From Alnus glutinosa (lineage: Eukaryota; Streptophyta; Magnoliopsida; Fagales; Betulaceae): a stretch of DNA of 64,000 nucleotides. This document shows positions 10,918 through 23,100 of this stretch, one piece after another. A program made the position numbers and the translations under genes. The stretch lies in the NCBI RefSeq assembly GCF_958979055.1, contig NC_084886.1, forward strand, positions 42,086,654-42,150,653, in the 5' to 3' direction. Position 1 is the stretch's first letter; each line of letters begins with the position of its first letter. The notes beneath the pieces are model-generated. The model saw only the letters and a list, made by a program, of their open reading frames with translations, had not been told where the DNA came from and searched no databases.

Positions 10918-13900
10918 ATGGCGTCCTCACCTCTTTGCCCCCTCCTCCTCCCACTGCTTCTTTCTTCCATTCTCTTGCTGAATCGCCCTGTCAAATGTGA
11001 TAGTAAGCACTTCTTTTATGACTCTTTTCTGTTTTGTTAAACTCCCTTACATGGGTCTTGTTCTATTATGCATTTATTACTTGGGTACATCTTTTCATTC
11101 TGAGGTTACTGACGATAACATAAGCCCCTGAGGTTGAATCAGTTCTACGATATCTCATTAGGGATTGGGGAGCTTCTTTAATGTTTTGTCATGGATTTTT
11201 TGTAGTGTCCTAAACCCAGTTCAGATGAGATCTGATTTTTCTTTTTTTCTTTTTTTTTTTTCTCTCTTTTTTTTTTTTTGCAAATGGGTGTTTGTAATTG
11301 TTTGCTTTGCTTGATGTTTTGTAAAATCTTTGACTTACATGCTTGGATAAGTCTCTGCAACAGCAGAACTTGTTTACTGGAGATTTATACTCACTTGTGC
11401 TGGGGATCGAAGGAGATTTAGATTAAATGTTCTTTTAGTGATGCTAGACACGTATTTACTGATGGATTGTGTCCTTTAAAATCAATGGCAAACGCACAAT
11501 GTGGCTCTCTGTGGATAATTTTGCCACTATTACACGATTAATTTCAATGCAGAGTACGCAATAATGAATGTATTGCGCTGTTTGCACTTTTTTTTTTTTC
11601 CCTAAAATACCACTAGTTTGCACTTTGTAGAGTTAAATGGTAGATCATTACGCTTATTTTTAGTATTTTGCTTATTCATTTCTTGTTACACCATGTCCAT
11701 TGGTCAGTATACATATATACTTGTTGATGAATAATAATAATATTATTGAAAGAAAAGGGCAAAGCCTTCGCACATGAAAAGTATACAAGAGAGCCAAATA
11801 CCCTAAAGACTACTACAATCTAAAAAACAAATCAGATCTACCAAATTCAATGAGTCAAAATTAGGAACATGTACAATAACTCAATCCAAAAGAGATCTCA
11901 AAATAGAGAATTTTTGAGAAAGCACCTTGGACATGCTTTCCTCAAAGAGGCGCCGATTCTTTTCTCTTCAAATGCTCCACATTAAGAAAGTAGAAATAAC
12001 TTTTCATATTGCGTCTTTGGGGTGTCCCCACCCTTGATATTTTCAGCAATGAAGTAGTTCTAGGATGTTACTAGGCATCATCCAAGAAGCCCCGAATATG
12101 TTAAGAACCAAGTGTCAGAGATCAATAATATACTCGCAATGGATGAGAAGGTGATTGATAAATTCCTCATTCTTTTTGCATGGGCAACACTAGTTAGCTA
12201 GAGAGAAACCCCGCCTTCTAAGGTTATCCACCGTAAGGATGCTACCCTTTTGTTGTTGTCCATAAGAAGAAAGCAATACGAGGAGGGGTCTTAATCTTCC
12301 AAATACATTCTCACCCAAGGGAATTAACTATGCTCACCTGACTATAACATTTTATAATAGCTCTTCACTGGAAAACCGTTTGCTAGTTGGTGTCCACAAC
12401 AAACTATCCACTTCTCCCAGATGAGTTTTCGATGAGTATAGTAGATTGAGAAATGAGTCAAGAGATTCCAATTCCCAATCATGGGCTGCCCTAATGAAGC
12501 TTGGATTCCAATGGATTTAGGAGCTGAAGAGGTCCAAGTAGTCTGACACTAAGGCCTCTTTGTTATAGGCTATGGAATAGAATTCTGAAAATGAGTACTT
12601 AAAGAGCCCCTTATCTGCACCACACGTCATGCCGAAAGTGAATGCGGGAACTGTCCCCAACCTTGTAGGATACAAAATTCAAAAAAGATACCCAGTCGTT
12701 TCTAATATTCCTCCAAAGACTCACCTCGCAAGGACCTCATGCTTTCTCTGAACACCAATCCCTTTTCTAGATCCCATACTTCATATCAATCACCTATCTT
12801 TATAAAGAATTTTTCTCTTGCCCAAATCTCCAAAACCATTTACCGAGGACGGCTTTGTTGAACAACGCGAGATTTTTTATACCCAACCCTCCTCTAGAGA
12901 TTGGGGAGCAAACAGTAATCCCCAAGAAAGGTAAAAGAAGAAAGTTAAGTGACAATGGAGGGCCTCCCAAAGGCCGTAATCCGTGGGATGATTCTATGAT
13001 CCAGCATTGTTGTGACCCCTTTTCAGTATTGTGAGTGACATATTAAGGTCAACTCTTTGGTGATACATCACCAATTGTCCCATAAGCTTAAGTTTATATA
13101 AGATGATGAATTTAATCATTTAATTAATGTTCTAACACTCCTCTCACATGTAAGGGCGGAATAGCTTATAGCTTGCGGTGTTGAAGCACTCCCCCTCCCC
13201 CAAGCCATAAGGTAATTCTCCCAAAAATTTAAAAATTCCCCCCAACATATATAATTTTTTGAGGTACTCTAAAAAATTCTTCATTCTACCCCTTGGGCTC
13301 AAATTCTCTATCAATAATAAGTGAGGTTAAATGCGTGAAATATTTAATTGAAATGGAAAATGAACTGTAGAGGTGAGGTTTGAACTCAGAACCTCAGGTC
13401 TGATACCATGTTAAATCATCAATTGTCCTAAAAGCTTAAGCTAATAAAAAATGATGAATTTAGTCATTTAATTAATATTTTAACATAATTATTTGCTTAA
13501 TTCATGGGCAATTGTTTGCCACCCCTCACCATTAATTTCTTCTTGTGCAGTCTTTTTCTCTTCATTTAGATTGTGAAATCAATAGCTTTTATTGGGTTTT
13601 TTTTTTTTTTTTTTTGGGGGGGGGGGGGGTGGGGGTGGGGGTGGGGGGAGTAAATGATGGTACTACATTCTTTACTTGGGTGTGATGATATCGATTGTAA
13701 CTTGTCAATTAAAAGAATTGGGCTGGTGCCATTAGTCAAAAGGTACAGCTGCCAGGAGGTTTGGCCAGGGTAGCCATTATTCTCTCCAAGTAACCCTATC
13801 CCAATAGCCTCTAAGGATGGTGAGAAGTGGGGCTGGATTTCCTTGTTTTTATTACGATCTGTTGGAATGTAAGACTAAAATTGTTTCATGTTTTATGTCA

Positions 13901-15683
13901 AATTTTGGATTGTCAAGTTGGTAGTTGCAGGCTAGGTTGAAACTGTTGTCTTTGCAGGGTGATTTAGTGAGGCATGCAAATTCGTATTCTGTATACATTG
14001 TTTCGGCGTAAATTATGTAATACAGTTTCCTTGCTCTATGGGACATGTTTGCGGAGTAAATTATGAAACTGCCTCTTTAAAGGACAAAATGGGACAGGCT
14101 AATGTTTGGCTTGACTGACCCAGAATGTTATTATTGGTTTAGATGCAATTTAGGCCCTGGTCGGAGAACCTGAAATAATATCCAAACTTAAGTGGGTCAA
14201 AGTGCTGCTTAATCTTGTTGTGAGGGTCTGAATACTCAGAAGTATAACCTTACAAACAAGATATTAATTCAATTCAAGTAAAATCAGTTATTAGCTGAGC
14301 TTACTTAAGCTTGTTCTTGTTATTATTGTTTTGCTCAAGAGACCTCTGATTGTTTTGGTAATTGCTCCTCTTTAGGTATATCAGCCATCCACTATACCTT
14401 GATGTTGGGATTCATTACTCTAATTACTTCCTTTCATGGAGGTGGAAGTCTTTTTTAACCTCATTTTGCCATTTCAATCTGTCAGATGAAAATTCCAAAT
14501 GGAAGAATAAAGATCTAGGAAGATTCATGACTTGAAACAGGATTGGAGCATGTCTTTCTGTAACATCACATTTAAGAAAGCTGTCAAACATGAGAGTTTG
14601 GTTACCAAAGAACTTTGAGAAAAAATTTCTGTCTCATGCCTGTTTTTTTGTTTTCACCCTCCTTCTTGATGATACAAATATAAAAATGAGGTCGTATAGG
14701 AACAAGATTAAGCTTTCATTAATCAGTCATCGGTTTTTAGGTCTTTCAAAGCCTTGGTCTTCTAAGTTTCACTTGCCATGTTGGTATGCCACAACATTTA
14801 CATTTTGCGAAGAAAATTGCGAAACATTTATAATTGATTTTGCAAGTGACCATTTATGGTAATTGAAACAAACTTGGAACAGTTAATGTTGAGAATATCA
14901 GAGAACTGTAGTGTGAAAAGTTCAGTGCATTTTATGAAATTCATGGAATTGTAAATTTCAAGCTTGCTGCAATGTAGGTATATTGGGAATAGATATGATG
15001 ATGGTAGAAATACAACATGCTATAGCGTGAATAATACAGAACTAACTAGTGTATTCCGTGTAGAATGCTAGAATCATGAACTTCAATCTGCCTGTCTCGT
15101 CTTACTCTGTGCGTCTGTGTGCATGTGTGTGTTGATATCTGGACACTGAACTTCCTATCCCCACCATTTTGTTGCTGCAGATGAGGATGATAATCTTCTT
15201 CGAGGCATCAACAGCTATCGAGCATCCTTGAACTTGGCAGCTCTATCAAAGAATGACGACGCAGAGTGCCTTGCTGGTGAAATAGCTGACCAATTCAAGG
15301 GCCAACCCTGCACAAACACTACAGGGTCCAACACAGTACCAGGCACTGAACCGCAATTCGCTGGCTACCCGAACCTTTTAGCTAAATGCCATTTGAATGT
15401 CTCCAACACGCAGGATGGGGTCATAATGCCTGCTTGTGTACCCAAACTGGAGCCAAGTCTGGTCCTCACTAACTTTACAGGGTCTCAGTACTCAGGTAAT
15501 CTCAATGACACCAAGTACGTAGGAGCTGGGATTGGCTCTGAAGATAATTGGATTGTCGTTGTTCTGACCACAAACACATCCACTGGAAGCTTTACCCCTT
15601 CCAACGCTGCCAGCGTAGTTTCCAGGATTGGTTTGATCTTCCATTTGCTGTTTTTGCTGATGGGTTATATCTTCCTGTTGTAA
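10918..15683 (+). CDS. Uncharacterised GPI-anchored protein (At5g19230/At3g06035-like)
   Basis: Exons 10918-11002 and 15181-15683 join in phase 1 to encode 195 residues. Residues 1-27 form a signal peptide ([17 protein letters not shown], Leu-rich, ending before CDNEDD). The mature part begins with [16 protein letters not shown], the start typical of the plant family of small GPI-anchored proteins, and carries Cys residues in [24 protein letters not shown] and MPACVPK that could pair as disulphides. Several N-glycosylation sites (NTT, NVS, NFT, NDT, NTS) are visible. The C-terminus is Ser/Asn-containing (PSNAASVVS) followed by about 20 hydrophobic residues and no tail, as needed for GPI attachment at the plasma membrane. 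Function is unknown for the family. The 4178-base intron holds a LINE remnant, a TRIM and a G-quadruplex-type tract. The acceptor at 15180 gives the only in-phase join. Confidence 0.9.
11740..12970 (-). mobile_element. LINE (L1-type) remnant, C-terminal end of ORF2
   Basis: On the minus strand broken frames give, in order, a [21 protein letters not shown] segment (about 12840-12890), then Trp-rich text, then [16 protein letters not shown] (about 12130-12180), which is the zinc-binding tail found after the reverse transcriptase in plant L1-type LINEs, followed by a [13 protein letters not shown] segment near 11950. Many stops and frameshifts interrupt it and the reverse transcriptase core is absent, so it is a dead 5'-truncated copy in the intron of the GPI-protein gene, antisense to it. 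Its 3' end is near 11740. Confidence 0.75.
13061..13485 (-). mobile_element. TRIM retrotransposon with 77-bp LTRs
   Basis: Read on the minus strand, a 77-base direct repeat starting TGTTA and ending in CA lies at 13409-13485 and again at 13061-13137; the copies differ at roughly a sixth of positions. Directly after the first comes TGGTATCAGACC (13397-13408), close to the initiator-Met tRNA primer site, and directly before the second comes the purine tract GTGAGAGGAG. The internal part is 271 bases and non-coding. This is the full architecture of a terminal-repeat retrotransposon in miniature. The 5-bp flanks do not match, so the insertion is old or rearranged. A decayed relative lies at 43410-43678. 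Confidence 0.85.
13616..13650 (+). other. G-quadruplex-type G tract
   Basis: A run of about 19 T is followed by a G run of 14, then G runs of 5, 5 and 6 separated by single T residues. Single-base loops and four runs of at least five G make this a strong candidate for a quadruplex in DNA and in the pre-mRNA, because it lies on the sense strand of the intron. Exact run lengths in such tracts are prone to assembly error. Confidence 0.6.
13651..15180. other. Remainder of the GPI-protein gene intron
   Basis: No element or gene is recognised between the G tract and the acceptor. An open frame at 14590-14862 has no family features. The last 60 bases include a TG-rich stretch (tgtgcgtctgtgtgcatgtgtg) followed by a pyrimidine-rich acceptor ending TTGCTGCAG. 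Confidence 0.4.
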
Positions 15684-16399
15684 ACTAAGACGATGGCCAG
15701 ACCCTTTGTTTTCTTGACAGTTTTTGGAGGATTACTAATCAATGGGCCATGTTAAAAACTTGCGACACAGGAGTTTTTCCACTTTTCCAACACATATATA
15801 TCTTCAAAAAAAAAAAAATGTTACGGAATACAGAGCTGCTTTCATGGTGAAAATTTGGGTCCATTCCTCAGTTCCTGCATACATTGATCTGCCAAGTTGT
15901 ACTTGATAGTTGAATGTTGGGTAGGCCTGTGAACGGAGCGGGTTGTGCAAGGATATGTCTTGTTATCATCATTGTGACATTGTTTTGTAGTTTTTTTTTT
16001 CATTGTTGACGTTGTTTAGTTCTGCACTTGTGGGTTTTCTGCGATGAGAAATGGAAGCAAGAATCTAGAACTATTCCATTCATTCCATTTTATCAATATA
16101 CTTTGGCGTGATGTTATTTGAACCTCCAAGCATTATATGCAAGTTTCAACTCACTACCTCACGAAAAAAAAAAAAAGACATGTAAGCACAAACTCCCGAC
16201 ACATACCCCAGTTGGCAGTTGCATGAAATCTTTATGCACTTTTATTTTGCACCAAAGGAAAAGCTTAACGGCAGATTTTTCTAATCTTAACGATGTTCCC
16301 ATTAGTATGAGATAAAAGCATATTGATAAACATGAAGTGGGATAACCATAAACCATATAACTAAGAGCAAGGCAGGGCCAGGTAGCATAGGAGGACAAC
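15684..16399. other. Intergenic between the GPI-protein gene and FolD
   Basis: This contains the 3' untranslated region of the upstream gene and the promoter of FolD. An A-rich stretch at 15806-15818 and AATAAA-like A/T words are present but no single polyadenylation signal stands out. Antisense and sense small frames at 16118-16527 are shadows. Confidence 0.4.
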
Positions 16400-19311
16400 A
16401 TGCGAGGTGGTAGCAGCTGGGTGGGTGTGGTTTGGCGCGGACTGGGAAAGAAAACTTCGCACTCATCGTATTCAAGCCCTCCTAAGTATCCTATTGTCCT
16501 CCCCGATGTTTGGATTTCCAGCACCAAACACCACCGTCCTCAATCCTCTGGAAATTTCCGTAAGTTGTCAAAGTGACACCATTTTTTATTTTGCTTCGTT
16601 TTCTGTCTTTCCCGGGTTCAAGTTGTCCAATTCATACGCTTTTGGAGTAACATTTTTTACGTCTATAAAAGCACTGAAAATGATTGATAATGGCATGCAA
16701 ACCAGCTAGTGGTCGCACTGCTGCAATAATTGATGGGAAATCGATTGCACAAGATATAAGGCTCAGAATAGCTGGTGAAATACGTAGAGCGAAGGCTACC
16801 ATTGGGAAATCTCTCGGATTGGCTCTTGTTTTGGTGGGTAAAAGGAGGGACTCCAAGACTTACATCAATATCAAGTTAAGAGCTTGTGATGAAGTTGGGA
16901 TTGCAACTCTGATTGCGGAGCTACCTGAAAACTGCACAGAAACTGAACTTCTTGATGTTGTCTCTGGTTTTAACGAGGACCCATCAATACATGGTATTAT
17001 TGTGCAACTTCCTCTGCCACAAGTAATTTCTACAACTGTTATTGCCTTCTTTTATTTTTTTTCATTTACTATGCTGTCTAGTTTTCTAAAATTGCTGTTG
17101 CCGGGCTTCAGTGGCTGTGACCTTACCTTATGTACGGTACAAGAACAGAGGATCTACATTTTGATGGATTTTTATTTTTGCTAGTTAGAACTATTATTCT
17201 AAACTAGAGTTGTTGCCTTCAATTGCGCTGGTGGCAAATTCTATTGATATTCCATCTAGACACCATATATGTAGCTCTAGTCAAATTTTTCCTTCGTTTG
17301 CACCTATAGGGCATTGCGTCCTAATAGCACTAGTAGTAGATACCCTATAACTCATTCCCTTTCCTAAAGGGAAAATTTGGAAAGAAAAAAAAAAACCACA
17401 CATCAGTTTCCCTATATGTGCATTAAACCATTGATTGGGTAAATAGGATTAGGAACCACTTCTAATTGAAATGCTTGACACAGCATTTGGACGAGGAAAA
17501 GATTATGACTGTTGTGAGTCCAAAAAAAGATGTGGAAGGCTTCCATCCCCTCAATATGGGGAATCTTGCCATGAGAGGAATGGAGCCTTTATTCATCCCC
17601 TGTGCCTCTAAGGGTTGCATTGAGTTGTTGCTTAGGTTTGGTGTTGAGATTATTGGGAAAAAATCCGTGGTAATCGAGAGAAGCAAGATCGTTGGATTGC
17701 CTACTTCTTTTCTGTTGCAGGTAATCTCTACTTTTCTGCTTATACAGAATATTTATATGTCCGTTTGTGTGATATATTGTTGGTCGGCAGAGGCACCACG
17801 CAACGGTCAGCACCGTACATGCATTCACCAAAAACCTGGAACAAATAACTTCTCAGGCTGACATTGTAGTCACTGATGTTGGGATCCCAAACATAGTCCG
17901 AGGCAGTTGGCTAAAGCCGGGAGCAGTTGTAATCGATATGGGAACAAATCTAGTAAAGGTAAGCAGTCAAAATCTTACATTTACCTTGTCTCAAAATCTT
18001 GATTCTTGAAGATTTTTGTTAGTCTCAATCTCAATTTATATATGGAATAAATAAAGAAGAAACTATTGCTGATTTAGCCAGATGACAAAACAAGTAATAT
18101 GATTGTCTTTGTTGCTATTAAGTGAGTAGTGACATGGATTATGTGAGCACTGGCTTGAAATTGTAATTGTTGCTATTAAGGTTAAGGGAGAAATAAAGAA
18201 GCGTGACAAAGGAAAAGAGGAAAGAGACCGAGTAAAGTTTAAATTCAATAGCACTTACTTGAGAGTGCAATCAGTGCATAGATGAGAAAACAAATGAAGT
18301 GCACATGATCTTACCATATCAGTGTTGAGCTTTTGATGGATATCAGTTTACTAATAAAGCTCTTGCGTAAGTATCTTGAAATGCATGCATCTTTTGATTA
18401 ACAGTAGCAGCCCTGATTGTGACTGAACTGGTTGAAATGAATGAACTATAGCCTATGGCAGTGAAAGAAAATATAAAGCTATGGAAATTAAAGGAAAATA
18501 ACGGAATAATAAAATAGAGACAGAATTTTACATGGTTCGGTCTATATGACCTATGTCTACAAGATAAAGTCTTAAGGCTACAATGTATCTCTTATTCACT
18601 TGGTTGATTTTACAATACAAAAGACTGTATTTATAGAGTTTACAGTTGATTTGAAATCGTAATCAAATTCCTAAATTTAGGTTAATCCATCAAATCCTTA
18701 ACTTTAGGGTAATCAAAAAATGCTCTAACAGGCGGATCATTTATTAAGATGCCAATCAAACCAATCCTCATTAGAATAGCATTACACGCCGCTGCTCTCT
18801 TTTCAGGATCTTGGTTAGCAGAGTAAATGTGTTGATTGCTTGGTCACTTACCATGACCAAGATAGGATAACTGCATTAAATTTACTTGAATATCTGCAAT
18901 ATACAGATAGATGGACGGAGCCAAGTATTATGCTTTAAAAAGAGAGGCAAAAGACATGCACATGTTATTATGAGAGTAATTCAGACACTCATTTGCTTCT
19001 TGTTCTTGAATATAAGTAGTATAGGTATATGTATCGTTGGAACAACTGAAATATAGGCATCAAGGAGAAAAATAACTTGCCTTACCACTGGTGAAGTGAT
19101 TTCTCATGTTGCTACTCTTTATGATGATTTGTAGGACCCAAGTAGTCGCCATGGATTCCGGGTCACCGGAGATGTTTGCTATGAAGAGGCAATCAAGGTG
19201 GTGTCGGCAATCACCCCGGTGCCTGGAGGGATGGGTCCTGTTACAATCTCAATGCTCCTCTCTAACACGCTTGACTCTGCTAAACGTGCATTTGGATTCA
19301 TTTCATCATGA
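16400..19311 (+). CDS. FOLD1: FolD: methylene-THF dehydrogenase/methenyl-THF cyclohydrolase, mitochondrial type
   Basis: Five exons (16400-16559, 16706-17022, 17484-17720, 17791-17958, 19135-19311) keep frame throughout and give 352 residues. Exon 1 encodes an Arg/Ser-rich, acid-poor leader (start [14 protein letters not shown]) followed by LPDVWISS, which matches the N-terminal extension of plant mitochondrial FolD; the acceptor at 16705 is the only nearby one that joins in phase. The enzyme interconverts 5,10-methylene-THF and 10-formyl-THF using NADP. Visible catalytic features: Y106-x3-K110, VQLPLP (153-158), FHPLN (179-183), PGG near the end (ITPVPGG). Two normally invariant positions are changed: the usual DVDG motif reads DVEG (E177) and the usual GRS of the nucleotide-binding loop reads ERS (E224). 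The downstream neighbour converges tail-to-tail, 0.84 kb away. A solo LTR sits in intron 4. Confidence 0.88.
18462..18730 (-). mobile_element. Solo LTR in FolD intron 4
   Basis: On the minus strand the 269-base unit starts TGTTAGAGCA, has a TATAAATACAG box near 18630, and ends TTTCTTTCA. The flanks GGCAG (18457-18461) and GGCGG (18731-18735) look like a 5-bp target duplication with one change. There is no internal region, so recombination between two LTRs probably removed it. The transcribed part resembles the LTR at 336-637. Confidence 0.75.
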
Positions 19312-20147
19312 AGTGGTTGTTTCTTAAATTTAGTTTTATTGTAGCTTTTAACCCAAGGCACCAAAAAAAATCCAAAAGAAATCATCAATATCATTTAATC
19401 GAAGTTTTAGAACCTATTGAGCAAGAGGCAATGTGCATTGCTCTCACAGGGTATGTGTGCTAGTTTTAATTTATAAATTTTTTAATTAATATTTTCTGTG
19501 CAAAATAAATTTATATATGATATCAAAATCAGATTTTATTTATTTTCACCTAAAATTAAGTCATTGCCAAAACGTTCAAATGAAATTGTTTTAGCAATAA
19601 CTCGTAATTATTAATTCTTGAACTTGTGCACGAATATGATACAGATGAGTGTTTTGAAAGAAAACGGAAGCATAAGAACTTTAGTATCAGTAAGTTTGGA
19701 ATCTCAAAGAGCTGTGTGGAGCATCTATGAAACTCTATTCTTTTTTCTTTTTCGGTAGAAACAACAGAAGATGTGATCCTCATTTTGATTGAGACTGTAC
19801 TTGACCCAAAAATGAAACCAAAAGAAATCTAGCTGTCCCATATAAAAGTCGAATAAAATTAAGCATAATGTCCAATCGTATAACATGCTGCTAGCAGATC
19901 ATTTCTCAAAAAATAATAAATAATAATAATAATAATATTTATTGAGCGGGATATTCCAAGAGAAACAAAATCCCCTGTTCTACAAATATATACTTTCCTT
20001 CTTGACATCCAGAACTTGGTCTCTGGCATCCACAAATGTTTATTGGATGCTGCCACATTATTCCAGTCCATCACTACCATGGAGAAATTCACTAGTCTCT
20101 TCATCTATGAGGTTTCCATGCATGTATGTCTCACTCTCATCACTAAT
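19312..20147. other. Convergent intergenic region between FolD and PNC
   Basis: It holds the 3' untranslated regions of both converging genes. AATAAA-like words occur around 19850 and an (AAT)n stretch at 19912-19938. No separate gene is supported. Confidence 0.5.
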
Positions 20148-23100
20148 TCAGGTGCTCTTCTTCAGTCTGGTGCGAGTCACAAACAGATACTTTTTCAGTG
20201 CAATCATTAGGACCCATGTCGTCTTCGTGATCTTCTCCTTTATCATCAAAAGCAATGCCGAGCTTAGCACAGTCTTCAGTATCTGCGCATGTAATCCTTT
20301 GAAGAAACCCAGTAGGCCTTCTCTTTTCCCAATGGCGTAGAGTGCACCTGAAACTGTCTTCTGGGATTTTTGTTCAGCTCCATCTTCACCTGATTCTGCA
20401 GCCTGAATCATGACCTTGCACCTGTTGGCAATTAACTTAGTTCTTTTAATCAAGTTGTGAAGAGGCCTAGACACCTTATTAATGCATAGTATCTTGAGAG
20501 AAATGCCATATTTTCATGCAAAACTTGCAGAAAGTATTCTTAAAAATAAAACTTGAATGAATTCATCAGCATGAGGTTCAAAAAGCCCCCTAAATATAAT
20601 CCATGTAATGCATGAGGAAGAATGTTTAAATTGCCCATCCACCTGATAGCCGGGTAAGTCAAGCAGGTAGCCACACACTTTGAAACTGCACCCAACATGA
20701 AAGCAGAAAAAGCAGAAAGAGCTTCTGGCGACGACTCCGTACCTGTTTTTTGGCTCAGCTTCTGCTTCAGTAGTCTCTGTTTCAGCTGATCGAATACGGT
20801 GTACTGTACAATACACGTGTTCTAATTTCAGTTTAATTGGTCTTCTCTTGCACCTTAAATCAACTATTCTAACTACTCACAAAATTGGAAGGTGAAAAAT
20901 CCATGGATTAGAAAGACCACAGCTAGCAGTTACCATCATCAATTAAACATATGGCCAGGATGAGGTGTCAAGGTCATTGGTCCACTCCATCAAAAAATTC
21001 AGAAATAAAAGTCGTTCGCGTCTAAATACAACCTCAAGAATCTGAAATGGGACCAGTGAAACCAACCACACTCTACACACAACCTATATACTTGCACACT
21101 CAAGTACCTGGATAGATGGGTTTGATGTCAAAAGAAGAGATATGCCAAGACCATCAAATGCCTCACCCCAAGTGCCCTCCGACAGAGTCTTCCAAAGTCC
21201 TTGGGATTTCCCAAACTCACTCGTCTGCATCCTTGAGGATGCTGTATCCAAGGGCTGTAAGGTAAAACCAGAGATTAGAATATCCAAACATTGAGCATTG
21301 AAACTACAAAAGGGTCTATTTTGTCATCAACAGCTCTTTCTTTTTCTCCAACCTTTTTTAATAGTTTAGGAATCACAAAATGGTCTATTTTGTTACTAAC
21401 AGAACTTTACAGTGGTCTGTGCAATTGAATACATAGAATCACTTTCAGGATCTCAAGGAATAGCGAACTGTAAATTTTTTATAATCAATATTGCTATGCC
21501 TCTTTACTTTTATTTTACTGACCTATTTTGGTCAGTCATTTTCTTGTAATGATCCCCTTAAGAGGACATGCACTCACCCAATTTTAAGGAAAAGCACAAT
21601 GAAATATTTTACTTCCCATGTAATGTTTAAACAGCACCATATTAATAGATGCCCGACATGCATATCATCATATATCTACGAGCATATTATCCGAATCCTT
21701 TTGAGAGCTCAACAAACAGAGTTCAAAGCACCATGTAATTCGTAAGAACCCCACAACAGACAACTTAGTCAAGAACACATAACTAAGAAAACATGTCAAT
21801 ATATGACTCGCCTGTGTCACTAAGACTGTACAAGCCCCGGCAGCAGCAGCAATAATCAAGTTTGCTTTAGTTCCAATGGTTTTGTTTCCACTTTTCTCTA
21901 GGTACAGCCTTTTGAAGAAGCTGTATCCATAGAAGTAAACAAACTGTGAAATAAAGGACTGCAGGTTCTTTGTCCCAAGCCCCTGGTATAGTGAAAGCAC
22001 CTGCCGGGTAGAAATTGCTTCCCTTAAAACATCAGAAATATTCCTGCAAAAGCCAGAGCAATAAATTATATAAACATATTCATAAGTGAATCGTACCTTA
22101 AAAATCTGTGTTACACAAAGCAGCTTATTTGACTTTTAGGCCATATTCGATTAGACATATAGAATAAGTTCACTGATTACACTGTTGAAAAAGGTCAAGC
22201 GGAGAAGACAGCAATTCATATATTATGAGCATTGCATGAAGAAATTAATTATAAAAGCACCCACATGGAGTCAACTATCCTTTTTTTTTTTTTTCTTTTG
22301 TTTAGAATGTGAAGCTACTTTGGATGACAACGGCTATTATTTCCAACTGGCAATGAAATTGTCCATGGTTGATATAAAATATGTTTATCTCATTATAACA
22401 CTGTGGAAGCTAACCGTTTTCAAAATAAAAGACTCTAAAGGAAAACATCAAGCATTACAGAATAATCATGTAAAAGGAACTCAATCTAGGCATCATACAT
22501 CTCCCTTTGAATATACCTAAATTAAACTTCTCTACAATGTAATTATAATATCAAACCAGTAATTCAGACAAAAACAAGTGTCCACTAATACAACAACCTT
22601 TTGGTTTCCTGGATATGCTGATGTTCGGTTAGATTATTAAGGAAAATTAATGGTTTACAGAAATCTTCCAACAAATCAATCTAATTTGAAATTGTTTAGA
22701 CACCAATTTTAATTCTATTTTCCCCTACCTTCACTCCAACTAAATACAGAAACTTACAATGTGGGCTTCTTCATCCCAACAACCCCTCCCACACTCTCTC
22801 GCCCCAAACCTCTCTGAAGTAGACCAGGCGGCATTTGGGTTTTTGAAGACATCTGGAGCAGATCAGAGTGTGGGCGTTCAAACTAGGTCTAGCACTGATT
22901 TGAACTGCCTGAAAAACGAGCCATAGAAGGAGCCATAGATTGGCGTCGGAACTTGCAGTTCGAACTGCAATTGGAATGCCAGCCCAGAAGCTGTCGTCCC
23001 AAGTGTCATTTCGAACTGCACTTGGAAAGGCAGGATCAGCAGCAACCCAGAAGCTGCCATCCCAAGTGTAAGTTCGAACTGCACTTGGAACCGCAAGATT

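Noticed and set aside
16684..17184. FolD starting at 16684 or 16690 as a single long exon
   Set aside because: The upstream exon 16400-16559 joins in phase and supplies the expected N-terminal extension, and the frame beyond 17022 reads into the intron.
20514..20816. A 100-codon minus-strand frame over PNC exon 4
   Set aside because: It is the wrong frame of exon 4; the true frame gives the carrier signature and joins to both neighbours.
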